This document shows positions 1 to 10,221 of a DNA stretch of 64,000 bases, in pieces (positions within the stretch are counted from its first letter, which is position 1; every line of letters begins with the position of its first letter). A model generated the notes under the pieces. The model saw only the letters and a program-made list of their open reading frames with translations. It did no database searches and was not told where the DNA came from. This DNA is from Tabrizicola piscis (GTDB taxonomy: Bacteria; Pseudomonadota; Alphaproteobacteria; Rhodobacterales; Rhodobacteraceae), in the NCBI RefSeq assembly GCF_003940805.1, contig NZ_CP034328.1:2480001-2544000 (forward strand), written 5' to 3'. A program made the position numbers and the translations under genes.

Positions 1-1264
<1,264 letters not shown>

Positions 1265-1340
1265 TGATCCGGTAACAGCAAGGCAATAAGCCTCTGCGGA
1301 TCGTCAAAAGCAAACACAGACTTGGAACAATCACTGATGT

Positions 1341-1365
1341 CAGGGACCGAAAACAACGGTCCCTG
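1341..1365 (+). other. Perfect 9-bp hairpin in the 23S-5S spacer
   Basis: Inverted repeat 'cagggaccg' / 'cggtccctg' around a 7-nt loop, between the 23S end and the 5S start. There is no T-tract, so it is more likely a pre-rRNA processing stem than a terminator. The structure is visible; the role is inferred. Confidence 0.5.
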
Positions 1366-1376
1366 GTCTCTTCCCC

Positions 1377-1495
1377 GGACTGGTGGCCATAGCACGAGCA
1401 AAACACCCGATCCCATCCCGAACTCGGCCGTTAAGTGCCGTCGCGCCAATGGTACTGCGTCTCAAGACGTGGGAGAGTAGGTCACCGCCAGTCCT
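1377..1495 (+). rRNA. rrf: 5S ribosomal RNA
   Basis: About 118 nt with the 5S core 'cccgatcccatcccgaactcgg' region and the loop 'gggagagtaggtc'. The terminal stem 'ggactggtgg' pairs with 'ccgccagtcc', which sets the ends. It lies downstream of 23S in the standard rrn order. Confidence 0.95.
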
Positions 1496-1671
1496 GAAAA
1501 GAGACCATCCTCTCTCCATACGATATCACCCTACCCCCCGATCGCAAAAATGCCCTCGGGATACAGTCGAGGGGTCCAGCAGCCCCGTCAGCCCGAAAAA
1601 AGGCACCGCCTTCAAGGGCAGACAAAATGCCAAGAACACCGGGCTGCAGCGGACCACCTGCAAGAAAACGT

Positions 1672-1748
<77 letters not shown>

Positions 1749-1764
1749 TTAAGACCCTACTGAT

Positions 1765-1786
1765 GCCACCGTTCGCGGTGGCTTTT
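1765..1786 (+). terminator. Rho-independent terminator after tRNA-fMet
   Basis: Stem 'gccaccg' / 'cggtggc' with a 4-nt loop followed by TTTT, 16 nt beyond the tRNA end. It would end the rrn transcript. It lies inside the antisense recombinase remnant. Confidence 0.75.
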
Positions 1787-2805
1787 GCATGTCTGGCGTC
1801 TGTCGCGAAGTGCAGGATCGATGCCAAGGCCCCGTGTAGCGTTACATGGGCCTGTCCCCGCGTCTCGCCGGGTGACACCTCGATCCGGTCGATCAGGCTG
1901 CGCAGGTGATCCATGGCCTGCGGGCGCGTGGCCTCGTCCGCCAGAAGCGCCTCTATCTCTTGCACCTTGCGGCGGTAGAGTTCGCCGAGGTTTGGGTGAA
2001 TCTCGAGGCCGGGTGCCGGGTTGACCTCCTGCAGGCTGCGTTCGAGATCGCGCTTGCGGGCTTCAAGCTCCGCGAGCTTCTGGCGGACGATCCCAGGATC
2101 ACCATCGCCGTCGAGGATGAACGCCAAGGCGCGCTCGATGCCGCGGTTGACCTTGTCGAGGTCCTTGCGGTGCACGTCGGCATTCTGGTGCCGGCTCCGA
2201 CGCATGCGCTCGACTTCCATCCGAAAGCTCGCGGCAAACTCAGCGATCAAGTCGTCACGCCCGAAGAGAATGTCCTTCAGTCCTGCCAGGATGCGGGTCT
2301 CAAGCTCTGCAGCGCTGATGCTGACCGGGCAGGAGCGGGTGCCCCGTTCACGGCGCGCTGAGCAGGAGTAGCGCTCGCGATTGATGATGGTCATCGCGCC
2401 ACCGCAACCGCCACAGCGGATCAGGCCAGAGAAGACACGCTTCTTGGTCTGGCGCTTGTTGCCGGCCTGCGAGCTGTAGCGTGCGCGCAGAACAAGGGCT
2501 GCGTACCAGGTGCGCTCGTCAATCATCTGCAGGTCCGGCAATTCCTTCGTGACCCAGAGGTGTTCCGGTCGCTTGAAGATGGCTGCCACATCCTCTTGGT
2601 CGCGGCTGATCCGGTCGAGAGCTTCGGCAATGACGATGTCGAACGCTCGGTCGCGGGCGGCCTCCATCAGAGCCATCATGCCGGGCCTCGTGCGCAGGTT
2701 GCTGGCGCTGAACGCGTAGTCGCTGAACACCTCGACAACCTCGTAGCCGGCCTGAAGGGCGCGCTCCTGGCAAACACTCACCTGGTCATCGACGGAGGCA
2801 CCCAA

Positions 2806-3255
2806 CTCTCAGGTTCGGGTGGGGAGAAGAGATCTACAACGGAATGATCACGGAAAACCACTCAGGCAGAAGCCTGGGATAAGGTCCATACTAAGCTTGA
2901 AACTGGGGGCATTCTTGCGCTCGCTCCTGCAAAACTCGCGACATACACTAGATCCAATAGGTGGCAGATCGCCCATAAGTACAACATCAGCAGATCAAAT
3001 ACTGCCTAACGCTGATGGGCAGCTACGGGCGGAAAGCCGACCTTCGTCGCGAACAGGAGAATTCATCGGCAGCAACTAAAGCAGACGTTGATAGTCCCAA
3101 CTGGACGGGCAACGGCAACTGTACCTTGAAGCACAGATTGCTGAGTTCTCTTTGCTACGTTCGAGGCTCTGGGCTAGGGTTTTCAGCGGTCGCCGAATGC
3201 GGTTCGATCCTCTTGTGATTGGATCTCAACCCAACGCTTCGCTAGGCGGAGTATT
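2806..3255. other. Non-coding junction DNA, AT-richer than neighbours
   Basis: About 450 bases without a convincing gene. By eye it is less GC-rich than the flanking coding DNA, and its short open frames have no recognisable protein. It probably holds the lost 5' end of the recombinase and other junction debris. Confidence 0.5.
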
Positions 3256-4182
3256 CTAAATCCTGCTTCCAACCCGAACGACGCCCATGGCGACGGCAAG
3301 CCCGGCAGTGGCCATGATTGCGCCCAGCCATTCGGCTGGTGCAGGCATTTCGCCGGTGACTGGTACGCCGACAATCAGGGCGGCGGCGGGAACAAGTGCG
3401 GGAAACAGCGCGGCCTTGCTGGCCCCCAAATGCTCGACAGCCTTGCCATAGGCAATGACGGCCAGCACACCCGAGAGAAGGCCCTGTACGACGATCTGAG
3501 TCAGTAGGGTCTGCAAGGGCAGCGCCGCCAAACGGTCAAAGCTTTGGGTGACGACAAATCCGGGCAGCACGACCAGCGCCGAGATCACGGCCACGGCGGC
3601 GGTCGCGGGGATGCCGCCGATCTTCCACTTTCGCAGGAGAACCGTGAAGCCGACCCAGAAAAGGCCTGCAACGACAAACAACACATCGCCTCGCCATGCT
3701 CCGGGCAGTTCTGCGCCGCCCTTGCCAGCGGCGATCAGGGCAAGACCGCCCAGGATGATCGCCACGCCAAGAGCCCGTTCGCGGGGCGGGCGTTCGCCAA
3801 AGATCAGCCAAGACGCGGCCATCGCCCCGAGCGTCAGGGCCGAGGGCTGGACAACGGCACCATGGGCCAGCGGGGCAAAACTGTAACCGCCAACACCAAG
3901 GGCGATGAACATCGGACCGGCAAAGAAGGCCAGCGCTGCACCGCGCCGCCAGCCGACGCCGCCCAGATCGCGGATGCCGTTGCGGAGCAGCCAGAGCAGC
4001 ATGATCGCCCCAGCCGTCACAAAGCGCAGGAAGACGAAATCGACCGGTGACTGACCCGCGTTGACCCCTGCGCGGGCAAAGGCCAGATAGGCCGCCCATA
4101 TCGCAACAGCGGCAAGGCCGAAGCCGAGCCCCTTGGTCTGGGCAGACAAGGCGGAGCGGACGGGCATATCAAGCGCGGACAT
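3256..4182 (-). CDS. EamA/DMT-family inner-membrane transporter
   Basis: 308 aa with about ten hydrophobic segments in two similar halves, as in EamA drug/metabolite exporters (RhaT/YdcZ-like fold). The start at 4182 (residues 'MSALDMP') is preferred over a longer frame because GGAGGG lies just upstream and the longer frame would run into the DsrE gene. The substrate cannot be told from sequence. It follows the DsrE gene by 13 bp and is probably in the same transcript. Confidence 0.85.
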   Translation of the reverse strand: MSALDMPVRSALSAQTKGLGFGLAAVAIWAAYLAFARAGVNAGQSPVDFVFLRFVTAGAIMLLWLLRNGIRDLGGVGWRRGAALAFFAGPMFIALGVGGYSFAPLAHGAVVQPSALTLGAMAASWLIFGERPPRERALGVAIILGGLALIAAGKGGAELPGAWRGDVLFVVAGLFWVGFTVLLRKWKIGGIPATAAVAVISALVVLPGFVVTQSFDRLAALPLQTLLTQIVVQGLLSGVLAVIAYGKAVEHLGASKAALFPALVPAAALIVGVPVTGEMPAPAEWLGAIMATAGLAVAMGVVRVGSRI

Positions 4183-4195
4183 GGGACCCTCCGGT

Positions 4196-4597
4196 TCAAA
4201 AAGTGACGATCTGGCGGCCTTCGCCCAGAAGGGCGCGGAGGCTGGCATGGCCGTGGTCGTCGGTCAGCATCGGAATGCCGGCCGCCTTCAGCGTGTCCTG
4301 GACGTCGTATGCCTTGGCACAATAGCCGCAGACGCCGCGGAGGGCGGGGGCGACCCTGGTCCAAGCCCGGTGCAGGTCATGCTTCGGGTCCAGCACCGCG
4401 GCCAGCGTGGCGCTGCCGCCGCCGTCGAAGACGATGGTGACGTCGTCCCCTGCCGCCATCAGCTCGGCGGCAAATCCGAAGGCGCGGTAGGCGCGGCTCA
4501 GGGCTTCCGTGGTGACGTTGGAATAGATCACGATGGCGATCTTTTGGGAGACCTTTGCAGGGGTTTCACTGCGGGACTGGGTTACGGTGTCAAGCAT
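4196..4597 (-). CDS. DsrE-family small sulfur-relay-like protein
   Basis: 133 aa with the DsrE/F fold pattern: 'KIAIVIYSNV' strand, a middle segment with 'VTIVFDG', and 'GVCGYCAKAYDV' carrying two Cys. DsrE-like proteins bind or transfer sulfur on such cysteines, and many are of unknown role. The start at 4597 follows a strong GAGGAGG site; the longer upstream frame overlaps the GST remnant. Its neighbours, the GST and DMT genes, suggest small-molecule or thiol stress, but this is inference. Confidence 0.75.
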   Translation of the reverse strand: MLDTVTQSRSETPAKVSQKIAIVIYSNVTTEALSRAYRAFGFAAELMAAGDDVTIVFDGGGSATLAAVLDPKHDLHRAWTRVAPALRGVCGYCAKAYDVQDTLKAAGIPMLTDDHGHASLRALLGEGRQIVTF

Positions 4598-4607
4598 TCT
4601 GGCCTCC

Positions 4608-5234
4608 TCAGGCGGCTTGGGTTTCAGCAAGGGCGGTGGTTGCGGCAATGCCGCGCTGCACGGCGGGGCGGGCCGCCATGGCGGCATACCAGCGGGCAAG
4701 GTTGGGGCGGGTGTCGAACGAAACGCCCGCGAACTCGCGCCGCCAGAACCAGCCGAAATGGGCGATGTCGGCGATGGTGTAATCGGTTCCGGCGAACCAC
4801 ACATGGTCGGCGAGATGGGTGTCGATCAGGTCGGCAAGACGGTCAGCCTCGGCCTGGTAGCGCGTGATGGCGGGATCGTTCCGGTCCTGCGCCAACTTCT
4901 GCCAGTAGCCGGACTGGCCAAAGGCCGGGCCCGTGCCCGAGAGCTGAACGAACAGCCATTCGAAGGTGCGGGCGCGGGCGACGGGATCGGTGGGCAACAA
5001 ACGTCCGGTCTTCTCGGCCAGATGCACCAGGATCGCGCCGGATTCCGGCAGAACGAGGTCACCATCGATCAGCAGCGGCACCTTGCCGTTGGGGTTCAGG
5101 GCTACATAGCCAGGTACCTTCTGTTCGCCCTAGCGGATGTTCACGGGGCACAGGTCGTAAGCCAGACCCAACTCCTCCAGCGCGATGGGCACCTTGACGG
5201 AATTCGGGGTGGAAAAGGCATAGACGGTCAGCAT
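4608..5234 (-). pseudogene. Glutathione S-transferase with in-frame amber stop
   Basis: Reading from the ATG at 5234 gives a normal GST start ('MLTVYAFSTPNSVKVP'), then TAG at 5130-5132 in a position where the family has a charged or polar residue ('NIR-stop-GEQK'). The same frame continues without further damage through 'LNPNGKVPLL', 'ESGAILVHLAEK' and a helical C-terminal domain to 4608, 208 codons in all, the normal family length. One base change from AAG or CAG would explain it. Restart inside would lose the glutathione-binding N-terminus. A sequencing error or suppression cannot be excluded. Confidence 0.85.
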
Positions 5235-5246
5235 GGGTCTGGTCCT

Positions 5247-5330
5247 TCAAAGAAAGATGATCTGGGTGGCAATGATCTCGCAGAGCGCGAGAAAGCCAAT
5301 GAGCAGGGCGGCGTTGAGAACGATCGGCAT
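5247..5330 (-). CDS. Possible 27-aa single-span membrane peptide
   Basis: A small frame between the crotonase and GST genes begins MPIVLNAALLIGFLALC and is hydrophobic over nearly its whole length, with a GGAG motif upstream of the ATG. It is colinear with its neighbours and ends 12 bp before the GST start. It may be a real small membrane protein or a chance frame. Confidence 0.35.
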   Translation of the reverse strand: MPIVLNAALLIGFLALCEIIATQIIFL

Positions 5331-5387
5331 GGCAGGCTCCCGAGAAAGACGGTTGACCCCCGATGTGCCCGGGGGCCACCGCTCTCC

Positions 5388-6197
5388 TCAGTTGCTGAAT
5401 GATTTCACGAGGGCCGCAGCAGAGGCCCCTTCGAGAGCGAGGCCATAGCCTGTCTCGCGCACCAGCGCCTCTTTCAGCGGCTGGATGAAATGGATGCGGG
5501 TGTTCCGGCGCGTGACTTCGGGTTTGGCGAGGTAAAGGTCGGCCAGCGCGCGGGCACGGGCAACGGCGGTGCCATCGGCCACCACTTCGGCCACCACGCC
5601 CCAGTTCTTTGCGGTCTGCGCACTGATCGGTTCGGGATTCAGCAGCAACGCCTCGGCTCGGCCCGCCCCGGCGCGATAGGACCAGGTGGTGTAGATGCCG
5701 TCGCCCGGCACGATGCCGCCGGCGAAATGTGGCAGGTCGCTGAAGCTGGCGCTTTCGCCCGCCACGATGACATTGGCCATCAGCGCATACTCGGAATGGA
5801 TGTGCGCGCGGCCCTCGATGGCGGCGATCATCGGCACGCGGATGTTGGCAATGTTCTCGACGATCTGGACGCCTTCATCATGCACCCGGCTCCAGACGTC
5901 GGGATCGGCCACGTTGCCGAAGGTCGAGAAGTCGATGGCGGCCATGTAGTCGCCCGCCCCGGTCAGTATGACCGCCTTGGTGTCGCGGTCCTGCGCGATG
6001 CGGTAGAAGGCCTCGGTGAACTCGGTGTGGTCCTGCGCGGTAAAGGTGATCGGGCCGCCCATGCCGTCGTTGATGGTGACAAGGAGGACACCCTTGGCGT
6101 CACGTTCCATCCGCAGGCCACGGGCGGCGGTGAAATAGGCGGGCACAGTGGGCACGTCGGCGTTCAAGGCGCCGGCCATCATATCAAGGTCTTTCAT
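5388..6197 (-). CDS. Crotonase-superfamily (enoyl-CoA hydratase/isomerase-like) protein
   Basis: 269 aa from the ATG at 6197 ('MKDLDMMAG'); a longer frame crosses the divergent promoter and is not used. The crotonase spiral is recognisable ('KAVILTGAGDYMAAIDF', 'IAAIEG', 'GGIVPGDG'). The usual oxyanion-hole signature (F-S-A-G-x-D) is replaced by Y-M-A-A-I-D, and the second loop reads 'HIHSEYAL'. This pattern occurs in non-CoA members such as beta-diketone hydrolases (6-oxocamphor hydrolase type), so hydrolysis of a C-C bond is as likely as CoA-ester hydration. It is divergent from a LysR gene that probably controls it. Confidence 0.7.
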   Translation of the reverse strand: MKDLDMMAGALNADVPTVPAYFTAARGLRMERDAKGVLLVTINDGMGGPITFTAQDHTEFTEAFYRIAQDRDTKAVILTGAGDYMAAIDFSTFGNVADPDVWSRVHDEGVQIVENIANIRVPMIAAIEGRAHIHSEYALMANVIVAGESASFSDLPHFAGGIVPGDGIYTTWSYRAGAGRAEALLLNPEPISAQTAKNWGVVAEVVADGTAVARARALADLYLAKPEVTRRNTRIHFIQPLKEALVRETGYGLALEGASAAALVKSFSN

Positions 6198-6254
6198 CTG
6201 CTTTCCCTTTCGGTTTGGGGCGCGGCCCCGGTTGCGATGAAATGAAGATGGACG

Positions 6255-6266
6255 ATTCCGCGGAAT
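6255..6266. promoter_or_regulatory. Palindrome ATTCCGCGGAAT, candidate LysR operator
   Basis: A perfect 12-bp palindrome lies between the divergent crotonase (start 6197) and LysR (start 6310) genes. LysR regulators typically bind dyads in such intergenic regions and control both directions. The palindrome is visible; its function is inferred. Confidence 0.4.
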
Positions 6267-6309
6267 TCGATAATCATGCGTTGATGCATCACACTGATCC
6301 GTACAGCGT

Positions 6310-7218
6310 ATGAATACCGGCCTTCTAGAACATATCTGCACCTTCGTCCGCGCGGTGGAAACCGGCAGCTTCACCGCCGTCGCGGCCGAGCAGGGGCAAT
6401 CGCAACCCACTGTCAGCCGCCAGATATCGGCGCTGGAGGATCACCTCGGCGTGCGCCTGATGCAGCGCACCACGCGGGCGCTGACGCTGACGGATGAAGG
6501 GCGCAGCTACTATGCCCATGCGCGCGGCCTGCTGGACGCGGTGGAAGAGGCGGCCCTTGCAGTGCGCCCGGACGCCGCCGTGCGGGGCACGCTGCGCATC
6601 GCCGCGCCGCTGGCCTTTGCGCGTTTGCACCTGATGCCCCGCATGGCCCGGTTTCTGGACAACCATCCCGACTTGCGCACCGACTGGGTTCTGGGCGACA
6701 GGCCTGTCGATCTGGTGGAGGAAGGCGTCGATCTGGCCATCCGCATCGGACGGGTGACCGATCAAGGGCTGATTGCCCGCAAAATCGGCTTGATGCGGCG
6801 GGTGACGGTCGCCCGGCCCGACTACTTCGCCCGCGCCGGGCGACCGCAGCATCCCGCGGACCTGACCGCGCATGACTGCATTGTCTACACCGGCCTTGCC
6901 ACCGTGGACGAATGGCATTTCGCCGGCCCCGACGGCGCGCCGATCATCGTCAAGGTCTCGGGCCGGGTTAGGGTCAACGCGTCCGAGGGCATGCGGTCTG
7001 CGTTGCTGGAGGGGCTTGGGCTGGCCGTCTGCCCGACCTGGCTGTTCACAGACGAAATCGAAACCGGCCTTCTGGAGCGCGTGCTGATCAACTATGAGCC
7101 TGCGGCCCTGCCGATCCAAGCCGTCTATCCAAGTCGGCGACTTGTTCCCCCAAGAGTCCGCGCCTTTGTAGACTACCTCGTCGAAGAGTTTCGCGCCGAT
7201 GTCCGTCTGGCCCCTTGA
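6310..7218 (+). CDS. LysR-family transcriptional regulator
   Basis: 302 aa. The N-terminal winged HTH is clear (residues 1-65: 'FTAVAAEQGQSQPTVSRQISALEDHLGVRLMQRTTR'-type pattern), followed by a periplasmic-binding-like effector domain. It resembles the branch that controls adjacent oxidoreductase or hydrolase genes. It is divergent from the crotonase gene with a palindrome between them, the classic arrangement for local activation. Confidence 0.9.
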   Translation: MNTGLLEHICTFVRAVETGSFTAVAAEQGQSQPTVSRQISALEDHLGVRLMQRTTRALTLTDEGRSYYAHARGLLDAVEEAALAVRPDAAVRGTLRIAAPLAFARLHLMPRMARFLDNHPDLRTDWVLGDRPVDLVEEGVDLAIRIGRVTDQGLIARKIGLMRRVTVARPDYFARAGRPQHPADLTAHDCIVYTGLATVDEWHFAGPDGAPIIVKVSGRVRVNASEGMRSALLEGLGLAVCPTWLFTDEIETGLLERVLINYEPAALPIQAVYPSRRLVPPRVRAFVDYLVEEFRADVRLAP

Positions 7219-7645
7219 GCATGATTCACATCAGCCCCAATGCCAAAGTCAGACAGTCAGTTCTCCGAAAGACTACGGTTGCAACCTTTCGGTTGAAACG
7301 CAGCCACATCCAGCTTAGCCGATCTCCCCAAAAGAAAATGCTTCGCCGCATATGAACGGCCGTTTCTGGGAGGCAGCGCCGTGTTGGTTCACCTTGGCGT
7401 GTCCGGCAGCCAAGGGCCGGATCCGGCATCACAGCTTCGCAGTGACGCCAGTGAAATGTCGGACATTCTTCTGCCGCTCGTAGTGAGGTGATTGCGGCAT
7501 GCCATAGCAGTCATCGGGCGGCTGACTGAAGCCGTTGGAAGCCGCCACAGATTCATCGATCAGTCTTTGGCATGGGCATAATCCAGCCTGCTATTTCCAG
7601 TTTTCCCAGAAGCCACCCACTTACACTTTCGCTAGAGGCTAGCCT
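7219..7645. other. Intergenic region, no gene recognised
   Basis: About 430 bases between the convergent ends of the LysR gene and the efflux/patatin operon. Short frames on both strands lack a ribosome-binding site or protein-like pattern. No clear terminator with a T-tract was found. Confidence 0.4.
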
Positions 7646-8839
7646 TCAGCCTTCCCCGTCTGGGGGTCTGGACGACCAGGTTCCCGACTGTCCGGCGCCA
7701 TGACCGAGATGATACACCCGGTCTATGTAGTCTTCGGCAAAGGGTTCGCGGAGGTCATAAGGAACGTCTTCGTCGATGTAGGCGAGATGAAAGTTTGCCT
7801 TGCGCGCGGTTGCAAAGAGGTAGGTCGCATTGATTGTGGCCCGGGCATGGGACTTGAGGAACGTCTCATATGATCGTGTCGCGACGCCGACGATCGAATC
7901 CGTTGTCACGCTAAAGACTGGGTCCAGGCTGTTATTGATGATAACATAGAGGTTCGCGGAACCGCGCCCTGCCAGTTGCGGATTAAGCATGATCGCATCC
8001 GGCCCGATAAAGACCTGGGCGAAAATCCCGCCGTCGCTGTGCAACTCGTCGTAGCTGCCAGCCGCAGTCTGAACCTTGATCCTGACGGCCGGGTAGTAGC
8101 CGGGAATGCTGGCCGAGGCGAGGAGCACCTTCTTGAAGAGGTCGGCCGAAGGTTCGGTTCCGGCGGCGGCAATCGCGCCCATATCCCACACGACAGGCCG
8201 CTGCGTATCTAGGTTGGCGGTCATGACGAAAAGCCTGCGACCGGCCCGATGCGCGGCGGTAATCTCGGCCAGTATCCGGGGCGTGACCGCGTCATCGATC
8301 AGCGCACGCAGTGCCCGGTTGTTGGCAATGCTGTTGCGGAAAAGAAGGTTGAGCGGCGTTACGCCGCCGTTCAGCGGTTCCGTCACCGCAGGGCTGAAGG
8401 CGCGGGCGAGTTCGTCATCATACTCGCTGCCAAGAAAGGCGAAGGGCGCGATCAAGGCACCGGCGCTGACACCGGTCACCACGTCGAACTCCGGGCGGTC
8501 ACCGCGCTCGGTCCATCCGACGAGGAGACCCGCGCCGAAGGCCCCGCCCGAGCCGCCGCCGGACAGCGCCAGGATGTCGACGGGTGCCGTGGTCAATGGC
8601 GGGGCAAGATCTTGACGTGCCGCCGCCGCGGCGAGTTCGGGCAGGCCCGCGTCCGCCCAGATGCGCGCGCCCGACACCCCAGCGACGGACAGGTCGCGTT
8701 CGTCGGCCGCAGCATAGGTCTCGCGGGGCAAGGTGGTGCAACCGGCGACGGCCCAGATGCAAAGGGCGGATACAGCTCCCGCAACCGCAGGCTTCAATCG
8801 CCGCAGGCCGGCCGACCCTCTTGCCGTTGGCGCAATCAC
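7646..8839 (-). CDS. Patatin-like phospholipase lipoprotein
   Basis: 397 aa. The signal peptide ends in a lipobox ('AVAGC', Cys34), so it should be a membrane-anchored lipoprotein. The patatin fold is complete: glycine-rich oxyanion loop 'SGGGSGGAFG' (about 93-102), nucleophile elbow 'GVSAG' (Ser125) and the catalytic Asp in 'SDGG' (Asp269). This predicts an acyl-ester hydrolase acting on lipids outside the cytoplasm. It is the last gene of a seven-gene operon and overlaps the outer-membrane channel gene by 4 bp, so a lipid-related job for the export system is plausible. Confidence 0.88.
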   Translation of the reverse strand: MIAPTARGSAGLRRLKPAVAGAVSALCIWAVAGCTTLPRETYAAADERDLSVAGVSGARIWADAGLPELAAAAARQDLAPPLTTAPVDILALSGGGSGGAFGAGLLVGWTERGDRPEFDVVTGVSAGALIAPFAFLGSEYDDELARAFSPAVTEPLNGGVTPLNLLFRNSIANNRALRALIDDAVTPRILAEITAAHRAGRRLFVMTANLDTQRPVVWDMGAIAAAGTEPSADLFKKVLLASASIPGYYPAVRIKVQTAAGSYDELHSDGGIFAQVFIGPDAIMLNPQLAGRGSANLYVIINNSLDPVFSVTTDSIVGVATRSYETFLKSHARATINATYLFATARKANFHLAYIDEDVPYDLREPFAEDYIDRVYHLGHGAGQSGTWSSRPPDGEG

Positions 8840-10221
8840 GAAGGTTCCTTCGCACCGCGGCCGATGGCGACTTGCAGCTCGGCCCAGGTGGTCGCCGTCT
8901 GCCGGGTTGCCTCGGCCAGGGACAGCCGTGCAGCGGTATAGGATCGCTCGGCGTCGAGAAGATCGATCAGCGTCGTTTCGCCTTGCGCAAAGGTCTCGCG
9001 CGAGAGCTCAACCAGCCTCTCGCTGGAGACCACCGCATCTGCAAGCCGGTCCATCCTGTGACGGTTCGTGCGATAGGCGCTGGCGGCGACCTGAACGTCC
9101 TCGGTGGCATCCAGCACAACGCCGCGCCAGACAAGCTCGGCAGCCTGCGCGTTTGCGACGGCCTGGTCGCGGCTGGCCGACAGGCGGCCACGGTTGAGGA
9201 CCGGCAGCGTAAGGCTGGGGCCGAAGGACCAGGTAGAACCGTCCCGTTCCGCAACCGACCCCGAGAGGGTAAGCGACGGATAAAGCTCGGCTTCGGCGAC
9301 ACCGACGGCGGCAACGGCGGCGGCTAGGCGGCGCTCTTCGGCGCGGATATCGGGGCGGTTGCGCAGAAGGTCTGCCGGGACACCCGTCGCGGTGCCGCCC
9401 CGGGGCCTTGGCTGCGGTACGCCCGCCTGCAATTGCCGCATCAATGGCCCCGCAGGTTCGGCAAGCAGCGTGGCCAGAGCAAAGACGTTCCGCTCGAATC
9501 CTTCCTGAAAGACTGGAAGATCGGCCCGCGCGCTGGCAAGATCGGATTGAGCCCGCACGACATCGATCTCGGAGACCATGCCCGCGCGAGCCTGTTCCCG
9601 CACCAGTTCCAGGGTTCGTTCCCGGCTGGAAATCGTCGCCCGGGTCAGGGCCAGCGCCTCCTGATGATAGCGGGCGTCGATATAGCGGCCCACAAGCGAA
9701 GAGATGACAGCAAGCCGGGTGGCTGCTGCGTCGAAGATCACGGCGTCACGCTCGGCAAGCGCGCGTTCTTGCCCGCGCCGGATGCCACCAAAAAGATCAA
9801 GGACATAGCTGCCGGTCAGGGTGGCCGTGTCCGTCGTCGCCGCCGAAACATCGTCGCCCCCCGCCCGCGTGGACTGCGCGGTCAGGGTGCCGTCGAGCTG
9901 GCGATTGATCCCCGTGGCGCGCAGGGCGGCCTCGACTGCGGCGATACGGGACCGGGCCTGCGCAAGGTCGGTGTTTGCGGCCAGCGCCCGAGTGACGAGA
10001 TCGTCGAGGGTCTTGTCCTTATAGCCGCGCCACCAGGTCTCGCCCGCAGCGTCCTGAGCCCCCGTCCCGATCGCACCGACAAACGCGGTCGGCATCTCGA
10101 CCGTGGGCACCACATAGTCAGGGCCAACCGTTGTGCATCCGGACAGGACAACCGACAGCAAGACCATGAGCGCATGCTGCCTTCCACCCGGTACGGCGGT
10201 GCCTGACGCGCGGCCCGTCAT
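8836..10221 (-). CDS. Outer-membrane efflux lipoprotein (NodT/OprM family)
   Basis: 461 aa. The signal peptide has the lipobox 'LSGC' at about residue 28, followed by the family's 'VGPDYVVP' start. Two repeated halves of TolC-type helices and strands follow. It would form the outer-membrane channel for the ABC exporter encoded just upstream, whose ATPase gene overlaps it by 4 bp. Confidence 0.9.
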   Translation of the reverse strand: MTGRASGTAVPGGRQHALMVLLSVVLSGCTTVGPDYVVPTVEMPTAFVGAIGTGAQDAAGETWWRGYKDKTLDDLVTRALAANTDLAQARSRIAAVEAALRATGINRQLDGTLTAQSTRAGGDDVSAATTDTATLTGSYVLDLFGGIRRGQERALAERDAVIFDAAATRLAVISSLVGRYIDARYHQEALALTRATISSRERTLELVREQARAGMVSEIDVVRAQSDLASARADLPVFQEGFERNVFALATLLAEPAGPLMRQLQAGVPQPRPRGGTATGVPADLLRNRPDIRAEERRLAAAVAAVGVAEAELYPSLTLSGSVAERDGSTWSFGPSLTLPVLNRGRLSASRDQAVANAQAAELVWRGVVLDATEDVQVAASAYRTNRHRMDRLADAVVSSERLVELSRETFAQGETTLIDLLDAERSYTAARLSLAEATRQTATTWAELQVAIGRGAKEPS

